Counted from the stretch's first letter, positions 11,650-22,936 are shown. The stretch is DNA of 64,000 nucleotides from Isoetes taiwanensis (GCA_021234155.1 JAJEKV010000085.1:2480726-2544725); one strand, 5' to 3'. The notes: generated from the sequence alone by a model not told the origin. Program-made: numbers and translations.

Positions 11650-12510
11650 CATAAATCGGCGCCATTCCTCATGCGAGAAGACAAAAGGTCCATTTTGCAC
11701 CAGACTTGGAGAAACTCATGCGAATGTCATGCCTAAAGTTCGCCAAAGCATTTTGAACCTCATGCAAGCTGCTGAAGGCCGCATACGTTGGCTAATGTCC
11801 ATGCCACCAGAGCTCAACAACGACAAGGCGCACCTTCCACGTCTCAACCTCCACGCTCTCGGATATATCCCAATATCATTTGCGGAGGTTGACCTACTCA
11901 AAAAGAAGTTGCTTCCTTACCACGCACTCCTCGCACCTGTGGATCCAGCCGATCCTTTTTCTCATGTGCCTCTGGAACTCCAAGAGGAGCTAGCCAAAAT
12001 CAAAATTCCTTTAAGCTTGGCTACAATTTTGAAACTCTGTCCTGCTCTCAAGGACCAGTTACCACTCTCCGATTGTTTTGGTTGGGGCTGTTGCTACCTC
12101 TACTCCCACGGTCCATGCCACGGTGGGCAGTCAACAAGTCAATCATGTTCAAATTGGCCGGAGGTAGCTTGGTCAATCTCATCACGGATAAACTCCGCAA
12201 ACAAATGGGCATCAAACAACTCTATCGTGCCCCATATGACATCAAATTGGCCAATGGCCATATCACGAGACCTCAAGGCGTCACGCCTCTTCTTCACATC
12301 AACATAGGTGATCTCAGATTCCCCTTGGAATTTGGTGTTTGGAAGGCTGGAGAAGATCCAGGTGATTATGAAATGTTGGTGTGGACCTTTTCTCCGCCAG
12401 GCCAAGAGCATTCATTCTTGGGCCCCGAATCGGTTAGTCATCAGCGATGGTCACCTCAATGCCACCATGGACTTGGAAACCCGACAAAATCATTTCCTCA
12501 ACAATGCTGA
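11650..12510 (+). pseudogene. aspartic protease region of pol, damaged
   Basis: This part should cut the Gag-Pol polyprotein. The open piece at 12073-12510 contains AGGSLVNLITDKL and LLHINIGDLRFPLEFGVW, the surroundings of a retropepsin active site. The expected D-G-G-S reads A-G-G-S, next to a one-base length change at a CCGG. Element 2 has DGGSA at the same place. As read the protease is inactive; whether the change is real or a sequence error cannot be told here. The preceding linker is frameshifted. Confidence 0.7.
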
Positions 12511-13099
12511 ACCCTCTCTCTCCGACACCCGACTCGGGGCCGGAATATTTATCAAGTTCGGGCTCCACTGCCTGGAGTATGCCTCTGTCATCCTACCCGG
12601 AGTATGCTGATCCTTGGGAGAAATGACTCTTGATCGGGACCAGGCTGTGGCTGCTTTGCTTTGACCCTTACCGGCTCCTGTAATCGAATCCAACGTGTTG
12701 ATCACACCCCGACAAATGAACTCCTGCGGCTCCCGCCGATGTACGCTGTCATGAAGCAACCTGCAGCGAGGACACTCGGCACCCTCTCTTTTTCACCACG
12801 CAGAGTGCCAAGCATCTGTTATGCTTCAACCTCGCTCATATTGTCCAAGACACGGAAGTTATCCCCCATATTCAGACTCCGGAAGTCGAGATTGTGGACG
12901 TAGGCAACAATCAGCCCGTCCGACTTGCTGCCAATCTTCCGACACCCTATCGTAACAGGGCAGTCACGCTCTTCAAAAAATTCAAACACATTTTCGCCTG
13001 GAGCTACAGAGATCTTCGGGGGATCAACAAAACCTTGGGGGAACTCACCATTCCTACCAAGTCTGATGCACGTCGGTCTAGCAGCGCATGCGGCTCAAC

Positions 13100-13719
13100 C
13101 CTAATTACGTGATCACGTCAAGGCGGAAATTGACAAACTCCTTCTTTGCGGGGGTTTGATCTATGAGGTCAAACATTCTGAATGGGTGAGCCCCATCGTC
13201 ATTGCACTCAAACACAATGGTAAGATCCGCGTTTGCGTGGACTACCGAAAACTCAATCAGGCCACGGAGCGTGATCATTTTCCACTTCCCTTCACAGACC
13301 AGGTTCTGGAAGAGGTTGCTGGACATGAGATGTACTCCTTCATGGATGGTTTTTCTGGCTACAATCAGATCTCAATCAAAGAATCTGATCAACTCAAGAC
13401 TACCTTCACCACCCCGTGGGGCACTTTTGCCTACAAGGTGGTTCCTTTTGGATTATCAAACTCCCCATCCACGTTTCAGCGTATCATGCTCTCAGTTTTT
13501 CATGATTTTATGAAGGAAAATCCCTTCTTGCAAATTTTTCAAGATGACTTCTCTGCCTACAGTTCCATGGCTGACCATTTGGATAAATTGGAACTTGTCT
13601 TTCAGAAATGTGATGAGTCCGGCATTAGTCTCAATCCCGAGAAATGCACCTTTTGTGTCACTTCAGGTGTTCTGTTGGGACATGTGGTCGTGGCCGGTAT
13701 CACCATGGATCACGCTTAA
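13100..13719 (+). pseudogene. reverse transcriptase domain, Ty3/gypsy
   Basis: RT copies the element RNA into DNA. An open piece (13156-13719) holds the domain in order: EWVSPIVIALKHNGKIR, CVDYRKLN, PLPFTDQVLEE, the first catalytic aspartate in FMDGFSGYNQI, TTFTTPWGTFAYKVVPFGL, then FQDDF (catalytic pair encoded at 13543-13548) and SLNPEKCTF...LLGH. The order and spacing are normal. The frame breaks just before the start (near 13080-13155) and just after (13719), so the polyprotein is not continuous as read. Confidence 0.92.
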
Positions 13720-13739
13720 AATCATTTTGTGTGCTCAAG

Positions 13740-14540
13740 GCTCAAGCACCAGCCAATATAAAGGAAACACGCTCTTTCTTGGATAAGGTCAATTATTACT
13801 CCACCTTCATTCACGGACTCATGACCATTGCGAGATCCCATTCATAAACTCGGGTGATGAATCCACGGGCTTGGAATTCTCAGCGGATCTTCGCTTTCCA
13901 ACAGTTGAAGCTCTTGCTTACTCAGGCCCCGGTTCTTGTTCCTCCTCAATGGGACAAGCCCTTTCATGTCCATGTCGATGTCTCGGCCTTTGCTATTGGA
14001 GCTGTTCTTTCTCAAGAATATGATGCGCATTAATCGACAAACCAAACCGCTACGCCAGCCGGAAACTCAATTCTGCTGAACGCAACTACTCTGCCACAGA
14101 GCGAGAAGCCTTGGGTTTAATTTTCTGCGTCCAACGCTTCCGTCACTATCTTTTGGGCAGTCAAATCAAAATTTTTTGTTGACCACGGGCACTTCTTTAC
14201 TTGATCAACAAATCCACTCACGGTCCTACTACGCAAGAATTTGCACCTTTGAAATTGTTCACAAGGCGGCAAATCTCATGTTGTCGGATTATCTTTCACG
14301 CATCCACCACGGATGATCCCTCATCGGAGTCTCGGGCGCCTTTCACGATGCTCAACTCTTTCTGGTCACGGCAACACCACATTGGTTCCATGACTTTCAA
14401 CGGTATCTCCTCACAGGCTCTTCCACCGAGGACGCCCACGCTCTCTCGATAGCGACAATCCGTCGACATCAATTTCTCCACGCAGGTCCGTGGACTACAC
14501 CATGGTTGCGTGCCATCTTTACAAAAGGGTAAGGATACCA
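13740..14540 (+). pseudogene. RNase H domain, frameshifted
   Basis: RNase H removes the RNA strand during reverse transcription. Its pieces appear in order but in changing frames: FHVHVDVSAFAIGAVLSQE (about 13960-14020), YSATEREALGLIF (about 14090-14125), a FFVDH-type aspartate and LLYLINKST (about 14170-14220), then a DYLSR-like end of the connection region (about 14290). Catalytic D, E and D are recognisable. At least three frame changes occur. Confidence 0.75.
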
Positions 14541-14550
14541 TTCTTCGACT

Positions 14551-15711
14551 GTGTTCTCCCTCATGAGGTCCCGGATATTGTCCGAGAAGCCCATGAAGGG
14601 CTCGGTGGTGGTCATTTTCATGGTGACACTACGGGCACGCAAAAATCCTTCTTGCTGGGTTATTTTGGCCCACGCTCTTCAAAGACGCCACGCCCACGCG
14701 CAAGACGCGTGTGATGCTTGCCAGCGTGTGGGACGGCCCACGGCCCGTGACGCTCTTCCCTTGACGCCGGTCGCCACGCCACTTCCCTTCAGCAAATGGG
14801 GAATGGATTTTGTGGGACCCATCGATCCTCCTGCGCGGCACACCCGTGCCCGCTACATTCTGGTTCTCACTGACTACGCTACCAAATGGGCGGAAGCTTG
14901 CGCACTTCCAGACAACACTGCGGCCAGCACAGCCAAGGTCCTCTATCAACAAATCATCACGCGATTCGGCTGCCCCACGGAGCTGGTCAGTGATCGTGGT
15001 GTCCATTTTATCAATCATACCATCAAGGAGCTGACGGATTATCTCCTGATACATCATCACAAGAGCACACCTTACTATCCTCAAGGGAATGGTTTGGCAG
15101 AAAGCACAAACAAAACTCTGGTCACAATTCTCAAGAAAATTTGTGATGCTTCTCGCACTGATTGGCAAAACAAACTTCCTACTGTTCTTTGGGCTTACAA
15201 TACTTGTTTCAAAATAGCTACAGGTCACACCCCTTTCAAATTGGTTTATGGTCAAGAAGCTCTCATGCCGTTTGAATACATACTTCCAACACTCCGTTTT
15301 CAACTGGCTACTGCCCATAATCCGCCTGCTGCACTCAAAGAAAGGGTTTATCAATTGGAACAGTTGGATGAACTTAGAAGAGATGCTTATATTCGTGTTC
15401 TTCATGGACAACAGTTGCAAAAATCCTTACATGACAAACGGCTGAAGACAAAAACATTCAACGAAGGAGATTTGGTTCTTCTTTATGATTCTCGGTACAA
15501 AACTTTTCCGGGTAAACTTAAGTTTCGTTGGCTTGGCCCTTATCAAATTGTTCAAGTGGTTCGACCCAGCGTTTTTCAACTGGCTGAGTTAGATGGCACT
15601 CCATTACCTACACTGGTTAATGGCTTTCGCCTCAAAACATTTCATACAACAGAAAGTGCACATCCACAAACAGATGCTGTTCCAGACACGCACACAACAG
15701 ATAGTGACTAA
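14551..15711 (+). CDS. integrase (C-terminal part of pol)
   Basis: Integrase joins the cDNA to host DNA. This is the longest intact frame of element 1 (386 codons). The zinc-binding part is split: the histidines (EAHEGLGGGHFHGD) lie in the overlapping frame at about 14583-14625, and CDACQRVG lies in this frame. The catalytic core has GMDFVGPID, VSDRGVHFIN and GNGLAESTN with D-35-E spacing between the last two acidic residues, so the triad is complete. The C-terminal GPY/F module reads FRWLGPYQIVQVVRPSVF. No chromodomain follows. The true polyprotein would enter from the RNase H frame, so the ATG at 14551 is not a biological start. Confidence 0.9.
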   Translation: MFSLMRSRILSEKPMKGSVVVIFMVTLRARKNPSCWVILAHALQRRHAHAQDACDACQRVGRPTARDALPLTPVATPLPFSKWGMDFVGPIDPPARHTRARYILVLTDYATKWAEACALPDNTAASTAKVLYQQIITRFGCPTELVSDRGVHFINHTIKELTDYLLIHHHKSTPYYPQGNGLAESTNKTLVTILKKICDASRTDWQNKLPTVLWAYNTCFKIATGHTPFKLVYGQEALMPFEYILPTLRFQLATAHNPPAALKERVYQLEQLDELRRDAYIRVLHGQQLQKSLHDKRLKTKTFNEGDLVLLYDSRYKTFPGKLKFRWLGPYQIVQVVRPSVFQLAELDGTPLPTLVNGFRLKTFHTTESAHPQTDAVPDTHTTDSD

Positions 15712-15850
15712 ACCAGCGGCATATTTATATTATAGGTGGAATTTTTTTACAAAATGTGGGCGCAGCCCAGCTATTTCCGCTATGGGCACTGCCCTATATA
15801 CAAAAACGGGCTCAGAGCCCTATCTACTAAGTCCTAAGAAGAAAAACCCT

Positions 15851-16117
15851 CTACTCCGGGTTTGGAGCAGAGGTGATGCGCAGGATGTGGTAGAGGTTCT
15901 GCTCAGGATCCCAGCGAAGGTGCAGAACCACCTCCATCCCGTTGGTCTTCGGGTCGGGATGTTCAGCCATCCCGGCACACCAGCCGTCCATTCTCACGCC
16001 ACGATTGTGGCAGCGCCAGAGGTCCAGACAATTCATCTTGCAGGTAATCCACTCCTGACAGTTCGTGGGCATAGTGCAGTCCTCGTTCAAACCAGCAGCA
16101 GCCATGCTGAGCGCCAT
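15851..16117 (-). CDS. antisense Cys-rich ORF inside element 1, 88 aa
   Basis: I do not recognise this protein. It starts MALSMAAAGLNEDC and ends in SAPNPE. Six cysteines lie in the middle (CTMPTNC, TCKMNC, RCHNRG, GWC), then a W/H/R-rich end (HLRWDPEQNLYHILRI). A TATA box (GGCTATATAAG; TATA at 16153 to 16146 on the minus strand) lies 36 bases upstream, as for an independent promoter; initiation could also use the second ATG at 16105. The frame stays open upstream to 16330, so a longer form is possible. Element 2 has the same ORF, TATA and spacing at 33594-33913. Antisense ORFs are known in some Tat-lineage plant elements such as Grande; kinship is not shown here. Confidence 0.6.
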   Translation of the reverse strand: MALSMAAAGLNEDCTMPTNCQEWITCKMNCLDLWRCHNRGVRMDGWCAGMAEHPDPKTNGMEVVLHLRWDPEQNLYHILRITSAPNPE

Positions 16118-16145
16118 CGGATGCCTTCGTTTACTCCCGGTTCGT

Positions 16146-16153
16146 CTTATATA
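16146..16153 (-). promoter_or_regulatory. TATA box of the antisense ORF
   Basis: TATATAAG on the minus strand, 36 bases before the ATG of the 88-aa ORF. The same box is present in element 2 at 33594-33600, 37 bases before the corresponding ATG. Confidence 0.55.
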
Positions 16154-16650
16154 GCCAACTGAGGAAGTCCTTGTCGACGTGGACCAATCACATAAATCGC
16201 CAACGTGTTTGCAATGCAAGGCTGTTTCTAAACTGAGAATCTTTTCTCCCGCCGCATATCTAGCCATGGTACCTTCTGACACATTCCTTTTAATGATATC
16301 CCACTTCGAGTTGACAGCATTAAATGCCATTCCTTCTTTTCACGCCCGTCGAACATTAATATGTGTCCTTTGGCCACCTATCACATCCCATCATTCTCTC
16401 ACGCCTCATCTCCACCGTTCATTCCTTCTCCCTTTGTTGTTTGGGGACTTAGCCAAATTTTTGCCTCTCAATCACCTCCTTGGCATCTTTCGACACCCGG
16501 CACCATCAACGGTTGCAGCTTCGCCCTTATCATGCCCCTTCGCCCAACTTTGCGCGCCCTAAACCTTTTCGTCTCTCTGCGCTTTCGTCCTCCGTTCTTT
16601 CCTTTCGTCCTCCGCCTTGGAATCACTGTTCTTTTTCGCCAATCTTTGCC
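16154..16650. promoter_or_regulatory. divergent spacer between antisense ORF and ORF3
   Basis: About 500 bases separate two ORFs that point away from each other. The right half is strongly C/T-rich on the plus strand, like the 5' leader of a plant mRNA, and runs into the ORF3 start. Element 2 keeps the same arrangement (about 33200-33590). A shared two-way promoter is inferred, not shown. Confidence 0.4.
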
Positions 16651-19551
16651 ATGGCTGCACCAAACTTTTCTACACTTCAAGCTACTGCTCCCAGGGAACT
16701 GGCTCTTTTAAAGTCTGTCTCTTTCTTGACGCCCACTTTCCGTGAAGCCCTTGTTGGCCCGAATCGTGCGGTCAGCGGAAACGCTTTGAGAAAACTCTGA
16801 ATTCTCTCAAATGGAACTTCCGCCCAAATCCCCACCAGTTGAAGCGGTTCGCCGCTAACATCACAATGTACCAAGATGGATACACCACGGTGGTCGATGG
16901 CACCACCATTTCGCTGACTCAACACCTAATTTCCGAGGTATTCCATATTCCTTTGCAAAACCCCTTGTTTATCTTGGTTACGCCATACTGATCTTGATGT
17001 CACTAAGTTTGGTGCACTCGCTTATCATGCAAACGCAGACGCCTCACAAATATTGACAAGCCCCATGAAACTTTTGTTAAGTTTCGTGGGCGTTATACCT
17101 TGGGTATTCTATCAAGAACACCCATATCAATAAACCTTTCTATAATATCGTAGTCAATGCTACTCGCTCAACCCACCACATTGATTGGCCCCAATTGTCG
17201 TTTCTACCGTCTTCTCCAAGAAGTAGACCGCCTTGGCTGCCACTTCTCCCTCTGAAACTTCTGTGGGAGGCCATCTTCAAGCCCTCATCCTGTCATTACT
17301 TTCCTCCCACAAACTCTCCTTCTCAAAATTCCACTCGCAAAGTCAGTCCCTTCCTAAGACTCATCAAGTTGGCACTTCCCCCCTTCTTCTTCTTCGGGTC
17401 ATGTCAACCTTCAACACACGCATGTCACCGTCTCCTCCTCCTCTACGTAAAACCAAGCACTCTAGTCCTCATCATGTGTCCCAAACGTCACAAACAAGGC
17501 AACAAACCGGCTCCACCACTACAAACACCCTCGCATTTGTTGTATCAAGATCGCCAGGATGATCAAGCCGTTCTAAAGTTACAAGAATCCCAAGAAGTTC
17601 TTATGAATGGGGTTCACACGCCCTGACGGCCTCAAATGTGGTTGACCAGAACCTTCAAGCCGCAAATCGCACAAGTTCAAACTTTGGAAGCCCAACTTCA
17701 AGAAAAGCATGGGGCTCTCTCTTACAGGCCGCATAGATCTCAAAAGTGCACAGGATCAGACCAGCCTACTTGCAGATCAACAAGGCTCAGCTTCAATCCA
17801 ACTTCAGGCCTTATTGGAGCAACACAAGTCCAAAGACACCCTCCTTAGTGACAAGGAGAAAGATATTGCTAAACTCAACGCTTTGTACCGAGCTTTGTGA
17901 AAATTCACAGGTACTCAAGTTCAACACCTTACGAGAGCGCGGACGATTCGATTGCCTTTTGACAGCTCTCCACGCAGACTTCTCCTAACATCCCTCCAAG
18001 ATCAGCTTACTGGAGGTTCGTAAAACGTAAAACTTCTTGATGACACGGAGATTGTCGCGGTTTCGACTCAATGCCCTCGGCAAGCCTCCTCACAAGTTAA
18101 CACTTCTCGTAAACGGGTCCGCGACTGCATTAACTTCGTTAGAAAAGGACCACGGGATCGCGTGACCTCGAACAACTAGCCTAGTGCAAACTATTCACCG
18201 GGCCGATGAGGCTCGCAGACAAAAACTTGAAGGCTACATTACCATTGCTCTCAACGCCCGCTGACTACTCCTATTCCTTCCAAAGCTATCCGGATTATGT
18301 GGTTGCCCGCCGCCACCTCTTTCTTTTCCGGCGGCATACGCTGATGGTCCCGTTGATGTTCCCCAAGACGCAGGATTTTCTTCGATCTCGCCTGAACTCT
18401 CTCGTTGAAGACAACGGTTTATTTTGTGCCCTTTTAGTCTTTGATCTCATTCACTGCGACGATCCGGATATGATCACCTTCAGAGTTGTTCAGCCAATGG
18501 CATACATTTTTCATGATTTCTATCTGGCAGATACACAGGACAAATTTCGAGATGGGCCACATCAGAACTTTCAGGGTGACCCCACACTTCAATGGTTGCT
18601 TTTGGATAACAACCCCTATCTGTCTAATCATGACCAGACACATGCTCTTCATCAAGAGTACATGCCGGAGCTTGCTCATCATTTGCCTCTCTGGCAAGCT
18701 GAAGCGCTGCAACAAATAAGGAAGTATCTGGGACATCCCGAGGATCTTCCCTTTGCACAAGTTTACATGCAAAGACCTGGCCGGGTTACAATCAATGCGG
18801 CTCTTCGATAGCAAGACAGCGGTTCCCCACGGGTTGGGATAGCCCTCCCGCTTTTACTCGGCCCCCGCTTCCGAGTGGGATCGTTGGTGCAAGGCTCTAG
18901 ATCCCGCCCTTGTCGGTGAATTCGGGGGGGAGGCTCGAGCGACTTCACACTGGCACGGCTCCCTCCAGCATGCTTCTCCGGGTGCCCCTCCACGCCAGGT
19001 TTCTTACTTCGTTAGTCTTCCCTTCTCGACCAAGGTCATGGATGGCCACGCGGGATCCACCGCCAAAAATCTCGGCGGATCTCCGGTGGGATCCCCGCCG
19101 GGCCGACGATCCGCTGGGAGGATAATGCCACCTTAGACACTACCGAAACACGGATTTATATTGCCAACGCGGCGTGGTTGGCAACGACGAGGATGCCATT
19201 TATGGCCTCGACACCTTCTTGCGACATGCCGCCACCTCCCTGACCCTTGGTCCACGTCAGCGGGTTTTTACATCTTTGCTCTCAAGGGCCTCCCCGGTCA
19301 GCTCCTTAAATCGGTAGCCGGCCCCATCTTTTCTTTGTCGAATCCCAATGCCGGTGCTTTTGGTCTCCGACTTGCCTCCTCATGGAGTGCGGGTTTGTTT
19401 CTTCAAGCCCATGCGCCCTTTGAAGACATGGTGCGCTCTCATTTTCTCATTGACGCCGATCCCGCCTTTGGGCTCAACACTCCTCCCGCTCTTCAAAACG
19501 CCAGATCTCATTAGCGATTACCATAATGGTGTTCGTCCTCACCCCGCGTGA
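16651..19551 (+). pseudogene. ORF3, long unknown protein downstream of pol
   Basis: Sense-strand coding pieces cover about 2.9 kb between the antisense ORF and the 3' LTR. They begin at MAAPNFSTLQATAPREL (16651). A first domain contains DGYTTVVDGTTISLTQHLIS and IDWPQLSFYRLL-like pieces. A Pro/Ser/His-rich linker follows, then a heptad-like Gln/Leu/Glu stretch (about 17570-17900), then a well-kept 201-codon block (18206-18811) with FRVVQPMAYIFHDFYLADT and AEALQQIRKYLGHPE. The end includes a WDPR...NPNAGAFGL-like region (about 19080-19550). Element 2 has every block in the same order. The position matches the env-like ORF of Athila elements, but I see no clear signal peptide or membrane segment. 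Function unknown. Confidence 0.65.
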
Positions 19552-19621
19552 GGATCACTTTCAGATCGAGGGCTTCCTCGCCCGGGAGACACTCCTCCTT
19601 TATTCACCCGAGTGTCGCTTT

Positions 19622-19632
19622 GGTGGGGGGAG
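19622..19632 (+). other. polypurine tract of element 1
   Basis: GGTGGGGGGAG lies directly before the 3' LTR, where plus-strand DNA synthesis should be primed. Element 2 has the same tract. Confidence 0.8.
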
Positions 19633-20211
19633 TGTTAGTCATGTGCCTCCTCGGTACAGGACTATTCATGCATACTGATGCACTGTGTCAAGCTCAAGGA
19701 TCCGCTAGATCAACCACGGGTCAGCCATCCAAGGCCCCGCAGAGAAGACCAAGCAAGCAGCCTATCAAGAGGCCTTCCGGACAAGTGAGGGGCCGCCACC
19801 GCCCAAGTCGGCGTCAAAGCGTGATTCTAGGCACTTCAAGAGGCAATCCGCCAACATTCCACCAGAATCAGGCCTCCCTTCCGTGAGTCGGCACCAGATC
19901 GATCCGAGTGTCTCATATTGGGCCAAAGGCCATTGTACTATATATATGAGTAGAGCTAGCATATGAGGGCTAGATGAGTTTTGAGTCTTGTCTCTCTTCA
20001 GTCTTCTCTCGATTGCGAGAGCTCATGTATGTTCATCATTGATATCAAAGAAGCATATCATTTTCCTCTCATTGTTCTTTTCTGTTCCGTTTTCTTCTTC
20101 TTGTTCTTTTCTTGCAAATCCCGCGTGACATAGTCCCCACGGATTCTCCTGTTAGATCCAAGGGTCCTCACAGAGGGCTGTCTTGCAGGAGTTCGAACCG
20201 CACCCCAAACA
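19633..20211 (+). repeat. 3' LTR of element 1
   Basis: 579 bases from TGTTAGTC to CCCCAAACA. It differs from the 5' LTR by many small indels and a more divergent stretch in its first 70 bases. The TATATATATGAG run is conserved near 19940. Confidence 0.9.
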
Positions 20212-21215
20212 AAGATTTCTATAATATTTTTGCAAAAAAAAAAAAAAAATGTTTGTTTTCATTTTTCGCTTTTTTTTTTTTTTCCTTTCCTAATGATGTA
20301 GTCGTCCCTTGATGTTTGTTGTCTGGCTTATATTAATTTATGTAGCCAGTGCCATTTTCTTAGAGAGAGAGATGTGGCATCAAAGGAGACATTGTAGCTA
20401 TAATATAAGATGGGGAAAATGAGCGGAAAAAAAATGAGCGCACCCTTCTCGCGCCTCGGGACCCGTGCATCACCCAGCCCTGATGGATGAGGCTTTGCTC
20501 GAAGTTGTTCTCCAGAGGCTGGATTTTGTCATTCCTCCCCAAGGCCATGAGGACACCCTTCAAGTCATCGAGAATTTGATTGAATTAGCTAGTAATAATC
20601 AATCTAGAATAGGTTTTTGTAGAGCAGATTTTGAGTTCTTTAACAAGTTTTATCTTTGCATCCTTTGCTTTGACAGTAGCTCGCCCTCGTAGAGTCTCGC
20701 CCATAATTCCCAATTTTATCGGCTTTTTGGGCAATGTGATTCGAGAGAAATCTCTTTCTTCTAGAGGTTCCTACAGAATTCGGAATTGAACCTCTCTACC
20801 ACTGGGCAGATTTCTTTGATCTCCAGCCAGCAGAAGTCTGTGGGGACCTAGGTGTTGTGGTTTGGAGTTCGGGGTGGCCAATTGACCTCTTCGACATTTT
20901 GGTTTCTTTTTTTTTTCTTTTCTTTCTATTTCTTCTAGTTTTTTTTTTTCAAGTTTGCTGTTTCTTTGACGGTTGATGGGACCCTCTTCCCCTGTTAGAT
21001 CCTCGCAGATGATTCAGGGTACGAGCAGTACTTCTTGATTAAAGATGGCAGCTTTCCTCTTTTTTATCAATCATTCCCTTCCCCTTGTCCTTTTTTCCCT
21101 TTTCTGATCTTCCGCCCCCTTTTGCATTTCTTTCCCCCTTTCTTTCGCTTTTCTTTTTCAATTCGTCTTTGCTTCTCCTTTCTCTGTCGACCGTTCCCCC
21201 TTTCTTTGTTGCATT
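20212..21215. other. LINE 5' region or older DNA; one short ORF
   Basis: After the LTR come A- and T-runs, then a 75-codon plus-strand frame (20465-20692) with protein-like composition (DEALLEVVLQRLDFVIPP, DTLQVIENLIELA) that I cannot assign. From about 20900 the strand turns T/C-rich until the LINE ORF1. A pyrimidine-rich leader is common for plant LINE 5' UTRs, but no 5' boundary or target duplication was found. Confidence 0.4.
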
Positions 21216-22936
21216 ATGAGAACCAAGGGCTCGACGAGTAAACCGGCGGTTGGAGGACCTTCGTCCTCAACAAGAGTGCCTTAGGAGTACAAGGATACTG
21301 ATCCAATTTTGATTATCCAAAGTTGGGATCAGATTTTTGTTCTGGATGACAAGAAAGATCAAACATGGATCAAGATGAAAGAACTTAAGGCTGCTTTTGA
21401 TATAATCAGGGAGCAATAAGAAGCTGCAGCAGAATGCATGGGATTGCAGAAGGAAGGGCAGATCCTGGTGTGCAAACTTGAAATGCAGAGGCTAGAGAAC
21501 CAATATAAAGAAGGCAAAGCTAATGACCGGGACCTAGCTTGGCAGATGCTCCAGAAGATTCAGGAAATGGACATTCTCTTATACCAGCTTATCAGAGTGA
21601 AGACGGGACATTCAAAAGAGGATTGCTGCAGCCTCAAAAACCAAATTTTTAGAACATCTATGACGGAAATGTTGCAGGCAGCAAAAGGTTTAGTTGAAGA
21701 ACTCGAGGATCTTGGGTGGAAATCCAAAGCCTCTTTCCGTTTGGTGAAAATTTGGGAGGAAGCCGATGATCACGTTATCGAGAACTTTCGGAAAGGCTTC
21801 AAAAATAGACTTCTCCCTTTTGCCGCTGAAACTCTGAAGGAAGTAGAGATGGATTACAAAACTTACCAACTCCCACTTGAGACACCTACCAAGTGTAAAA
21901 TTGCTGACAGTAATGGCTACTTTCACCCGACCGACTGTGCTAATTGTGAATGCCAAAACTGCACCAGCATCAAGGAGCAGAATATGGACAAGAACAAAAC
22001 AAAGGTCTCCAAGCAAACTCTGAAGTCCTCGGTCCCGATTATGGAAAAACATGACAAAATCAATGGTAACTCTTACAAGAATGCTTTACTTAATTCTTTG
22101 AATTCTGTTCATGTTGCCTCTGATTCTGTTGAAAGGGAAACTGATACTAATAAGGTAGAGGGTATTCTTGATCTTAGTGATATTATTGACAACTCGGCTA
22201 ATATCAGATATATCAATCATGGAATTCTTGTTCATTTCCCTCAAAAGTGTCCTTCCATAAGCACTGTAAAGTACTAGATCACCAAATCTCTCTTGGTTCC
22301 TATTCTTTCCATTCTTAAATTGGACAATAAGACCTTTCAGATCATTTTTAAAGAGGAAAAGAATGTCCCTCTGATCCTTACCAGAAAGATCTCCCTCATT
22401 TCAGGATATCTTGTGTATATTATGAAATGGGATCCTCTTTATATACCAGGGATTTCTCTACGATTTCTACTACCACATGGATCTCCTGCTTGAATCTGCC
22501 CATGGGATGCTGGACAGTCTCTCACCTTAAAGCCATTGCTAGTAGCTTAGGAGAGATCATTCAGGTCGCCATTCCTCAAACCAATTTTCCCTCTATCTGT
22601 GTTCAGAAGAAAATCTATTCTAACTGGTGTATTATATTCCAATTTCCCTCTAAAGTGTTGATTAAAGTTGATCCCATCAATATGAGTATCTCTACTTTAG
22701 ATCTTGGCATTTTAAATGACAACTTTGGCATTTATGAGGAAACCAGGAAGGAAGACTCGGAGGATGACTTTGACTTCCATGTCAGCAGCAAGACCTCCAC
22801 ACTGGAAGATGAAGCCTGGTCCACAGTCAACAGTAGAAGGAAAAGGGGAAAGAAAATCTCCAAAGACTATACCTTGGGACCTCCAAGAAGATCCCCAAGA
22901 AAGATCCTCCCCCCCACCAATGGATATAAGTCTTAA
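21216..22936 (+). pseudogene. LINE ORF1 protein, broken
   Basis: ORF1 proteins of plant L1 elements bind nucleic acid. The apparent start at 21216 (MRTKGSTSKPAVGG) is followed in the same frame by TAG (21282) and TAA (about 21417), then an open run to 22277. That run is Lys/Glu-rich with a coiled-coil-like first half and a Cys cluster, CANCECQNC (about 21950). After 22277 the frame continues, then shifts into the frame open from 22427 to 22936. This last part has TTTWISCLNLPMGCW and IYSNWCIIFQFPSK, resembling the DUF4283-like fold often found in plant LINE ORF1, then a basic tail (RRKRGKK). It ends overlapping ORF2 by 17 bases. Confidence 0.75.

Larger units (their letters stand above)
9168..20211 (+). 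mobile_element. Ty3/gypsy LTR retrotransposon, element 1 (Athila-like)
   Basis: An ~11.04-kb element bounded by direct repeats that begin TGTTAGTC and end CCCCAAACA. Inside, in order, are a tRNA-Asp-like primer site, gag, protease, RT, RNase H, integrase, an antisense ORF, a long ORF3, a polypurine tract and the 3' LTR. The RT motif FQDDF, the absence of a chromodomain and the tRNA-Asp-like primer fit the Athila side of the non-chromoviruses; that placement is inference. The 5 bases outside the ends (GTACT and AAGAT) do not match, unlike element 2, so the ends may come from recombination or sequence damage. Most ORFs are frameshifted as read. Confidence 0.93.

Noticed and set aside
14629-15420. 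263-codon minus-strand frame
   Set aside because: It lies antisense to the well-supported integrase, has no TATA or domain, and is not open in element 2.
19688-19700. Element 1 as two separate LTR fragments
   Set aside because: Internal order from primer site to polypurine tract is complete and matches element 2, so one element is the simpler reading despite the missing target duplication.
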